Source of the DNA: DASRYH01 sp035687245
GTDB taxonomy: Bacteria > Actinomycetota > Coriobacteriia > Anaerosomatales > PHET01
DNA length: 56,896 bases
Assembly (NCBI GenBank): GCA_035687245.1
Contig: DASRYH010000081.1
Span: 1 to 56,896, forward strand
Direction: 5' to 3'
Shown here piece by piece: positions 50,916 through 56,896 of the stretch (its first letter is position 1; every line of letters begins with the position of its first letter). The translations under genes were made by a program, and so were the position numbers. The notes below the pieces were generated by a model that saw only the letters and a program-made list of their open reading frames with translations, was not told the origin of the DNA and did no database searches.

Positions 50916-52100
50916 GTGAGCGAGCAGAAGCCGAAAGGCGAGCAGAGAGCGGCACGCGTCGCTCTCGCGGTGCTTGCCGGCGCGCTGGGCACGGCACTCG
51001 TGGGCGGCGGCCTATGGATGGCCTTCAGGCCGACGCCGCATTCGACGCCCGTCACGATCGATCGCAACGAGCCGGCCGAGCGCACTGAGGCGCCGACGAT
51101 GCCGGTCGTGCCATCGACCGCGGCAACCACGACGGTCACGACTTCGACCCCAGTAGCTTCGGCGACCACGACCTCGAACGCGACTACCACGCAGCCCGCG
51201 TCGAGTTCGGGCACGCTACGCGCCGAGCGTGTCGCCTTCCGTCTCAAGAGCGCTCTATACGTCTCTGACGAGAGCGGCGGGCACCGCACCAAGGTCGCGA
51301 AGTCTGCCGAAGGCCCGTACGCGCTTGCGCCCAACGGTACGACGCTGGCCTGGGTCGACAGCGGCCAGCTGAAAGTCGCGCTTGTGGGTTCTAAGGCCAC
51401 GACCGTAGGCCCAGCCGATTCGGCGTTCGTGCCGGTGTGGGTGGGCGACTCATCATCGCTGATCTACCGCGTTCGGGTGGGGGACACCACCACGCTCATG
51501 CGGCTCCCCAAAGGCTCCAAGAGCGCAAACACGCTTGCCACGGGCGTAGACGTAGCTAGTTCGAGCGACTCCCGCACTATCGTCATCAGAGACAGCAGCG
51601 ATACTGTCGACGACGGTGTCGGGCGCGTGCTCGTCTCGCTCAACGGAGGCGCATTCTCAACAGTGGAGGTCTCGGGCGGTGAGGCGACGGCGGTGGGTGT
51701 CACGTCGACGAGGGTGTTCGTCGGGCTCGCAGCCGCCGATCGCGGTTCAGCAGTCGTCTCGATAAAGCCCGACGGTAGTGATCGGCGAGAGATCGCTGGC
51801 GCGGTGCCTGGCGATATGCCTGCGGTGTGGGGCGGTATCGTCCCGTCCCCAACCGGCCTGACGCTCGCGCTGGAGGCCCAGGGCGACGACGGTTATGCGC
51901 GAACCTACACCGCGCCGGCCGGAGGCGGACAGCTCACCGCGCTCGGGAACCGGCTGGACGTCGCGTTTCACGGCTGGAGTGCAGGCGGCTCGCGCATCTT
52001 CCTGATTGAGGGCAACGCGATTCAAGGCGAAGCGACAGCGCTCGTCAGCGTCAAGCCCGACGGCAGCGCTCACAAGGTCGTGGTCTCGGGCGCTGAGTAG
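50916..52100 (+). CDS. Membrane-anchored TolB-like propeller protein
   Basis: 394 residues, GTG start after GCGGCGGGCCG. One N-terminal anchor (RVALAVLAGALGTALVGGGLWMAF), a ~60-residue Thr/Ser/Ala/Pro linker (TTTVTTSTPVASATTTSNAT), then blades with VYVSDESGG, LAPNGTTLAWVDSGQLKVALVG, VGDTTTLMRLPKG, SDSRTIVIRDSSD, VSIKPDGSDRREIAG, and WSAGGSRIFLIEGN. The repeated S/DG..LAW/RIFLI strands are WD40/TolB-like. Exposed to the outside, function unknown. Confidence 0.8.
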   Translation: MSEQKPKGEQRAARVALAVLAGALGTALVGGGLWMAFRPTPHSTPVTIDRNEPAERTEAPTMPVVPSTAATTTVTTSTPVASATTTSNATTTQPASSSGTLRAERVAFRLKSALYVSDESGGHRTKVAKSAEGPYALAPNGTTLAWVDSGQLKVALVGSKATTVGPADSAFVPVWVGDSSSLIYRVRVGDTTTLMRLPKGSKSANTLATGVDVASSSDSRTIVIRDSSDTVDDGVGRVLVSLNGGAFSTVEVSGGEATAVGVTSTRVFVGLAAADRGSAVVSIKPDGSDRREIAGAVPGDMPAVWGGIVPSPTGLTLALEAQGDDGYARTYTAPAGGGQLTALGNRLDVAFHGWSAGGSRIFLIEGNAIQGEATALVSVKPDGSAHKVVVSGAE

Positions 52101-52103
52101 CGC

Positions 52104-52850
52104 CTAGCTCGCCTGCAGGTGGTGCGGCCGCTCCACGTAGCGCGCCAGCTCGCCCCGCTCGTACAGCGCGACGCAGGCCTCGGCGACCTTGCGGTCGTAG
52201 CACTCACTCGACGCGATGTGCTCGGCGACGCAGGCGAGCGGTAGCGCGCTGCGATAGGGGCGGTCGGAGGCCATCGCCTCGACGACGTCGGCAACGCCGA
52301 TGATGCGGGCGCCTACGCAGATCTCATCGTCGGTAAGTCCTTGTGGGTAGCCGCTGCCGTCCTGGCGCTCGTGGTGCTGAAGGATGGCCTCTTTGACCGG
52401 CCACGGGAAGCTGACCTCGCGCAGCAGCTCTGCGCCGTTCTCAGGATGCGAGTTCATGAGCGAAGTCTCGCGCGCGGTGAGCTTGCCGACCTTGTGGAGG
52501 ATCTCAGCGGGGAGTACCGCCTTGCCCACGTCGTGCAGCATGGCTGCCACGGCGATTCCTGTGATCTCGCGGTCCGCTAGGTGCAGCTCTTTGGCCAGCG
52601 CGATCGAGAGCGCGCATACGCGCTCCTGGTGCATCGCCGTGATCCAGTCGCGGTTGCGCATCTGAGTGGTGAGCACCGCCAGAAGCTCGCAGACGGAGTG
52701 TCCGCCCAGCGTGCCGACCTTGCAGTAGCGCGGTGAGGTGACTATGCCGTCAGCCGACTCGCTGTACTTCGGCAGGAGCTGCCGAATGATGGGAGTCGCC
52801 ATGATCGGACCAAGGTCGAACAACTCGCCTGTGATGGTGAAGACACACAT
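52104..52850 (-). CDS. HD-GYP domain protein (cyclic di-GMP phosphodiesterase-like)
   Basis: 248 residues from the ATG at 52850, GGGGAGTTGCG upstream. HD-GYP motifs are complete: RVCALSIALAKELHL, AMLHDVGKAVLP, SHPENGAELL, ILQHHERQDGSGYPQGL, GARIIGVADVVEAMASDRPYRSAL. The N-terminal ~75 residues are a small unassigned module (FTITGELFDLGP). Known: HD-GYP proteins hydrolyse c-di-GMP to pGpG or GMP. It is followed upstream by a 500-bp non-coding gap. Confidence 0.93.
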   Translation of the reverse strand: MCVFTITGELFDLGPIMATPIIRQLLPKYSESADGIVTSPRYCKVGTLGGHSVCELLAVLTTQMRNRDWITAMHQERVCALSIALAKELHLADREITGIAVAAMLHDVGKAVLPAEILHKVGKLTARETSLMNSHPENGAELLREVSFPWPVKEAILQHHERQDGSGYPQGLTDDEICVGARIIGVADVVEAMASDRPYRSALPLACVAEHIASSECYDRKVAEACVALYERGELARYVERPHHLQAS

Positions 52851-53346
52851 CGCAACTCCCCATGGGTCCGCGGTGGCCGTGCAGGGCAGATCCGTCGCCG
52901 CCGAAGACGTGACGAAGGCCCGGCGACGGACACCCTTTTGCGAGAACACGTTGTGGGTGGGTGTTCGTGCCGAGCGTGTGCACTCTTTGTCTACGGTGTG
53001 TGCGAGGGGTGAGTGCCGTCTTCGTCAATGTGCTTGCGGGTCAGCCTTGCATGACCCGGGGGGCCTTTGCGGGCTGGTTGTGCAGGCGGCCCCCCGGCTC
53101 CGGACGGTGTGCATCTCTTGCGAGTAGGTTCTTGTGGGCGAGGCACGCCGTCCGTAGTACAGACTTTACGGCTGGGTAGCTGCCCGGGCACTCGGGGCAT
53201 CACCCAACTTGGATAGGCCAATCACTCAACATTTCTCATCCAATGGAGTAGAAAGGAGAGGGGAACACCACACGCGCGCAGAGGGGTCTGTTGGCGGCTG
53301 GGTGTTTCGGAGGTAGCGGTGGGGCGAAAACGAAGAGGGGGAGTGC
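52851..53346. other. Structured non-coding gap between HD-GYP and NarL-type genes
   Basis: No convincing gene in 496 bases. It holds CGGGTCA (53037-53043) / TGACCCG (53052-53058); CCGGGGGGCC (53056-53065) / GGCCCCCCGG (53088-53097), which overlaps the first stem and so excludes it; a 12-bp stem 53101-53112 / 53143-53154 with one wobble; and TTGGAT (53209-53214) / ATCCAA (53238-53243) near the regulator promoter. No known RNA family is recognised. Confidence 0.4.
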
Positions 53347-53999
53347 GTGACTATCCGAGTCGTTCTTGCCGACGACCACCGACTCATGCGTGAAGGCCTG
53401 AAACTGCAGCTCCTGCGCATAGAAGACGTAGAAGTCGTGGGTGAGGCCGCCGACGGCGAGGAGGCCGTCAGCCTCACTGAAGCACTGCGTCCCGACCTCG
53501 TACTGATGGACATCGGCATGCCGGTTCTCAACGGCATGGAGGCCACACGCCAGATTGTGGAGCGGGTCCCCGAATCCCGCGTCATCGTGCTCTCCGGGCA
53601 CTCTGAGCAGCGTTTCGTGACCGAGGCGCTGCAGGCGGGCGCCGCTGGCTACGTTCTCAAGGACGCCGAGTTCGACGAGCTCGCGCAGGCCGTCGACGCT
53701 GTCGCGGCAGGAGGCGTCTTTCTCAGCCCTTCGGTGCAGGCAGCCATCGTCGACGAGTTCGCCGGTCGCGAGCCCAGAATGCGCGGTGTCTCGCCAAGGT
53801 CCTTGACCGCTCGGGAGCGTGAAGTACTGCAGCTGATCGCCGAAGGCCTCACCACCAAGCAGGTCGCCTCCAAGCTCGGGCTCTCGGTGAAGACCGTGGA
53901 GACCCACCGCCGTCAGGTGATGGAGAAGACCAACGCGAACTCGGTGGCTGATCTCGTGCGCTACGCGATACGCGAAGGTATCGCCACACTCGAGCAGTA
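53347..53999 (+). CDS. NarL/FixJ-type response regulator
   Basis: 217 residues, GTG start with AGGGGGAGTGC upstream. Receiver: VVLADDHRLMREGL, VLMDIGMPVLNGM (phospho-Asp about 55), VLSGHS, GYVLKDAEFDEL (Lys). DNA-binding LuxR tail: LTAREREVLQLIAEGLTTKQVASKLGLSVKTVETHRRQVMEKTNANSVADLVRYAIREG. No histidine kinase is adjacent. Its promoter lies in the structured gap, with TTGGAT/ATCCAA as a candidate site. Confidence 0.95.
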
Positions 54000-54064
54000 G
54001 GCGGAAGCATGCCACACGCGCTTGTCGGCACGCCAAGATGAATTGCGACTGGTCTGGGTGCGAT

Positions 54065-54093
54065 TTGCCCTGCCCAGACCCCTCGCATATACT
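54065..54093 (+). promoter_or_regulatory. ilvDB promoter
   Basis: TTGCCC (54065-54070), 17 bases, TATACT (54088-54093). Transcription would start near 54100, giving a leader of about 500 nt that contains the T-box. Confidence 0.75.
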
Positions 54094-54122
54094 GCGTCAC
54101 TACAACTGCACAGCAAGGCTTT

Positions 54123-54440
54123 GACGGGGAAGAGTAGAGGCTAATCCTCGCTCCAGAGAGCCGGGGTAGCTGGAAGCCCGGCGCAGGACGTCTCGAAACT
54201 GGCCCCCGAGCCACCCGAAAGAACGACCGGTCGACCCTCACGCGAAAGACCTTCGCAGGCGGCCGGGACAAGTAGGTCGGGTCGGTGGCATCCGTTACCT
54301 GCCGCACGAGTGGACGCTTGCCTTCGCCTATCCGCGCAGCGGGTTTCGCCGAGGAGTCTCAAGCGTCAAGCGGGGTGGTACCGCGGGAGTCATGCTCTCG
54401 TCCCGGCAAGGGGCGACCGCATGCGCTTACCGCGGTTTTG
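54123..54440 (+). promoter_or_regulatory. T-box leader of the ilvDB operon
   Basis: Stem I: loop E AGTA (54133-54136) facing GAA (54195-54197); the helix above pairs GAG (54137-54139) with CTC (54192-54194), and below GGGG (54126-54129) pairs with the C-run at 54203-54207. AGAGAG and the distal stem GCCGGG (54160-54165) / CCCGGC (54177-54182) are present. The triplet after GAA, ACT (54198-54200), occupies the specifier position; CTG (54199-54201) is the shifted alternative. The T-box sequence AAGCGGGGTGGTACCGCG starts at 54368, with TGGT at 54376-54379 to bind tRNA NCCA. ACCGCGG (54380-54386) can pair with CCGCGGT (54430-54436), followed by TTTG, as terminator. Uncharged tRNA would stabilise the antiterminator. 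Confidence 0.88.
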
Positions 54441-54603
54441 TCGTCTTGCAGACCATTTCGCTCACGTGTCCCGGCGCGAGCCACACGCGTCGCCGAACCC
54501 TTCGGCGATTCGCGAGTCCAGGCTGCCGGTCCAGGTGCGTATCGTGCGGCGCGAAAGGCCAAACGGAGCAGCCGCCGTCCCCGAATGGGATGGAAGGCGC
54601 GCG

Positions 54604-56271
54604 ATGGCGTACTCGAGCGACCGCATGAAGGGCGGGCTGTCCAAAGCCCCGCACCGAAGTCTGCTGAAGGCTGACGGCCTGACCGACGAGGAGATCTCGC
54701 GGCCACTGGTAGCCGTCGTCAACTCGGCGAACGAAGTCATTCCCGGGCACCTGATGCTCGACAAGATCGGCGAGGCCGTGAAGTACGGCATCCTCATGGC
54801 CGGGGGCACGCCGCTCGAGATGTCCACGATCGGAGTATGCGACGGCATCGCGATGAACCACGCGGGCATGCGCTACTCGCTCGCGAGCCGAGAGGTCATC
54901 GCCGACTCCGTCGAGATTGCGGTATCCGCGCACGCGTTCGACGCCGTGGTCATGATTCCGAACTGCGACAAGGTCATCCCCGGCATGCTCATGGCCGCCG
55001 CACGCCTCGACTTGCCGACCGTGGTCATCTCTGGCGGGCCGATGCTGGCCGGACGCGGGCCCAAGGGCGAGGCGGTCGATCTCGACACCGTCTTCACCGC
55101 CGTTGGCAAGGTGAGCGCAGGCTCCATGAGCGAGGAGGAGCTCTGCATCCTCGAGGAGCAGGCGTGCCCGACCTGCGGCAGCTGCGCGGGCCTGTTCACG
55201 GCCAACTCCATGAACTGCCTCGTCGAGGCGATCGGCATCGGTCTTCCGGGCAACGGCACCGTGCCGGCCGTCTACTCGCAGCGCATCCGCATGGCCAAGC
55301 ACGCCGGCATGCAGGTCATGGAGCTGCTCGAGCGTGGCGTGACCGCGCGACAGATCATCACGCCGGAAGCGATCAAGAACGCGATGACGCTCGACATGGC
55401 CTTCGGCGGCTCGAGCAACACGGTGCTGCACCTCACCGCCATCGCGCACGAAGCGGGTGCCGATATCACGCTCGATGACTGGGCAGCGGTCTCTGCCAAG
55501 ACGCCGAACCTCGTGCGCATCAGCCCCGCGAGCGACCTGCACATCGAGGACCTCTACTGGGCGGGCGGCATTCCCGCGATCATGAAGGAGCTCGATCGCC
55601 ACGGCCTCATCGCGCGTGATGCGATCACCGTGACCGGCAAGACGATCGGCGAGATCGCCGACGGCGCGCCTGTTGCCGATGGTCGCGTCATCCACCCGAA
55701 GGAGGACGCGTACTACCCCGAGGGCGGCCTGCGTGTATTGCGCGGCAATCTCGCGCCCGACGGCGCCGTGGTCAAGCAGTCTGCCGTGTCCGCCGAGATG
55801 CGTCAGCACACCGGCCCGGCGCGCGTCTTCGAAAGCGAGGAAGCAGCCGTCGAGGCGATCCTGGCGGGCCGCATCGTAGCCGGAGACATCGTCGTCATCC
55901 GCAACGAGGGACCCAGGGGTGGTCCCGGCATGCGCGAGATGCTCACGCCCACCTCGTCGATTGCAGGCATGGGGCTTTCCACGAGCGTCGCGCTCATCAC
56001 CGACGGGCGTTTCTCCGGCGCCACCAAGGGTCCGGCCGTCGGCCACGTCTCGCCGGAGGCGGCCGCAGGCGGTCCGATTGCGCTCGTTGCCGAAGGCGAC
56101 TCCATCACCGTCAACATCGACGCGGGTTCGCTCACCCTCAACGTCGACGACTCCGAACTCGAAGCCCGTCGCGCGGCCTGGACGCCTCCGGCGCCGCGCG
56201 TCACGAGCGGCGTGCTCTCGCGCTACGCCGCGCTCGTCTCATCTGCAGATAAGGGGGCGGTGCTCTCATGA
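54604..56271 (+). CDS. ilvD: Dihydroxy-acid dehydratase
   Basis: 555 residues from the ATG at 54604 with GGAAGG upstream; the open frame before it is the T-box leader. Seen: PLVAVVNSANEVIPGHLML, GICDGIAMNHAGMRYSLASRE-type VCDGIAMNHAGM, IPNCDKVIPGMLMAAARL, CPTCGSCAGLFTANSMNCL (cluster cysteines), AFGGSSNTVLHLTAIAHEAG, and GPRGGPGMREMLTPTS. Reaction: dihydroxy-isovalerate or -methylvalerate to the 2-oxo acids of valine/leucine and isoleucine. ilvB follows with a four-base ATGA overlap. Confidence 0.97.
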   Translation: MAYSSDRMKGGLSKAPHRSLLKADGLTDEEISRPLVAVVNSANEVIPGHLMLDKIGEAVKYGILMAGGTPLEMSTIGVCDGIAMNHAGMRYSLASREVIADSVEIAVSAHAFDAVVMIPNCDKVIPGMLMAAARLDLPTVVISGGPMLAGRGPKGEAVDLDTVFTAVGKVSAGSMSEEELCILEEQACPTCGSCAGLFTANSMNCLVEAIGIGLPGNGTVPAVYSQRIRMAKHAGMQVMELLERGVTARQIITPEAIKNAMTLDMAFGGSSNTVLHLTAIAHEAGADITLDDWAAVSAKTPNLVRISPASDLHIEDLYWAGGIPAIMKELDRHGLIARDAITVTGKTIGEIADGAPVADGRVIHPKEDAYYPEGGLRVLRGNLAPDGAVVKQSAVSAEMRQHTGPARVFESEEAAVEAILAGRIVAGDIVVIRNEGPRGGPGMREMLTPTSSIAGMGLSTSVALITDGRFSGATKGPAVGHVSPEAAAGGPIALVAEGDSITVNIDAGSLTLNVDDSELEARRAAWTPPAPRVTSGVLSRYAALVSSADKGAVLS

Positions 56272-56896
56272 CCGACCACATCACCGGCGCCGAAGCGCTC
56301 GTGCGCTGTCTGGAGGCGGAGGGTGTCGACACGCTCTTCGGCTATCCGGGTGGCGTGGCGCTGCCGATCTTCGACGCGCTCTACGACGCCGAGAAGATCA
56401 AGACGATCCTGCCTCGCCACGAGCAGGGTGCCGTCCACATGGCCGACGGCTACGCCCGCGCGACCGGCAAGGTAGGAGTCGCTCTCGTTACGAGCGGCCC
56501 GGGAGCGTCCAACACGCTCACGGGCATCGCTAACGCGTACATGGACTCGATCCCGATCGTCGTATTGACTGCACAGGTCTCGACGGCGGTCATAGGTACC
56601 GATGCCTTCCAGGAGATCGACATCACCGGCATCACCATCCCGGTGACCAAGCACAACTACCTGCTCAAAGACGTCAGGGAGCTGCCGGAGGTCATGAAGG
56701 AGGCCTTCCACATCGCGGGAACCGGTCGCCCCGGCCCAGTGCTCATCGACATCCCGATCGACGTGAGCAAGGCCGAGCTCGACTTCGACTATCCCGAGAC
56801 CGTGAACCTGCCCGGCTACAAGCCCACCTACCGCGGGCACAGCAAGCAGATCAAGCAGGCCGTCTCGCTCATGAACCGCGCACGAAAGCCGCTCCT
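56268..56896 (+). CDS. ilvB: Acetolactate synthase large subunit, 3' end outside window
   Basis: ATG at 56268 overlaps the ilvD stop. 209 codons visible: the TPP-binding PYR domain with LFGYPGGVALPIFDAL, RHEQGAVHMADGYARATGK (catalytic Glu), TSGPGASNTLTGIANAYMDSIPIVVLTAQV, FQEIDITGITIPVTKHNYLLKD, and GRPGPVLIDIPIDV. Reaction: two pyruvates, or pyruvate + 2-oxobutyrate, to acetolactate or acetohydroxybutyrate. The order ilvD before ilvB after a T-box is compatible with joint control. Confidence 0.97.
   Translation, partial: MTDHITGAEALVRCLEAEGVDTLFGYPGGVALPIFDALYDAEKIKTILPRHEQGAVHMADGYARATGKVGVALVTSGPGASNTLTGIANAYMDSIPIVVLTAQVSTAVIGTDAFQEIDITGITIPVTKHNYLLKDVRELPEVMKEAFHIAGTGRPGPVLIDIPIDVSKAELDFDYPETVNLPGYKPTYRGHSKQIKQAVSLMNRARKPL

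Noticed and set aside
52961..53179. 72-residue plus-strand frame in the structured gap
   Set aside because: No ribosome site, Cys/Arg-rich with no pattern, and it spans the stems.

Overview
The window is GC-rich chromosomal DNA from a bacterium, most likely an anaerobic or facultative actinobacterium close to the class Coriobacteriia. The reasons are the high GC content, frequent GTG and TTG starts, a T-box leader of actinobacterial look, a multiheme NapC-type cytochrome, PadR/HAAS-domain regulation and many small one- to four-span membrane proteins. This placement is inference; there is no rRNA gene in the window. I see no transposase, integrase, phage gene, CRISPR array, tRNA or rRNA. The window reads as ordinary, densely packed chromosome.

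Layout. 1-8993, mostly minus strand: a secreted RCC1-repeat protein (cut by the left edge), an AarF/UbiB kinase-like protein, a His-rich PadR repressor with its own inverted-repeat operator, a META-domain lipoprotein, a ZIP metal transporter (plus strand), and an operon of PadR, HAAS/sensor membrane protein and toast-rack lipoprotein. 9090-15217, plus strand: tandem PadR operators, guanine deaminase, a secreted protein, an RhlE-type RNA helicase with a structured leader, RecQ, and a ten-heme NapC-family cytochrome c. 15250-25012: a LytTR response regulator, DegV, a NERD-like membrane protein, an AcuC-type deacetylase, a HEAT-like protein, a second META lipoprotein, a four-motif Fe-S protein, and the NAD-salvage pair pncB-pncA. 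25134-31906: carbamate kinase paired with a cyclic-2,3-diphosphoglycerate-synthetase-like GTPase; a flavin reductase, GNAT and hydroxyacid dehydrogenase operon; MarR with a near-ideal operator; a glutaredoxin-like protein; a NYN/OST-HTH protein. 32061-36688: an NlpC/P60-like protein, RlmKL methyltransferase, YgjP-like metallopeptidase and YihY/BrkB operon. 36780-38569: leuC/leuD-type dehydratase. 38798-47709: an island of short proteins (four-span membrane proteins, GNATs, flavodoxin, DUF1801, Mug glycosylase). 47811-56896: FKBP lipoprotein, ACT-domain regulator, HEAT protein, NAD-type isocitrate dehydrogenase, propeller protein, HD-GYP phosphodiesterase, NarL-type regulator, and a T-box-controlled ilvD-ilvB operon running off the right edge.

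How the genes fit together. Branched-chain amino acid synthesis (ilvD, ilvB, possibly leuCD) and a possible citrate-to-2-oxoglutarate branch (the isocitrate dehydrogenase, with leuCD as an alternative aconitase-like enzyme) form the metabolic core. NAD is salvaged by pncA/pncB and guanine by guaD. Envelope homeostasis is represented by PadR-HAAS-toast-rack, META and FKBP lipoproteins. Signalling genes are orphan receivers (LytTR, NarL types) and an HD-GYP enzyme with no partner kinase in view.

The strongest unexplained signals are a short motif, GCCGAAG/CTTCGGC, that is heavily over-represented throughout and often supplies the Shine-Dalgarno sequence; a T-box whose loop-E register points to a threonine specifier in front of ilvDB; a helicase leader that can pair with its own ribosome binding site; and two structured intergenic regions without a recognised RNA family.
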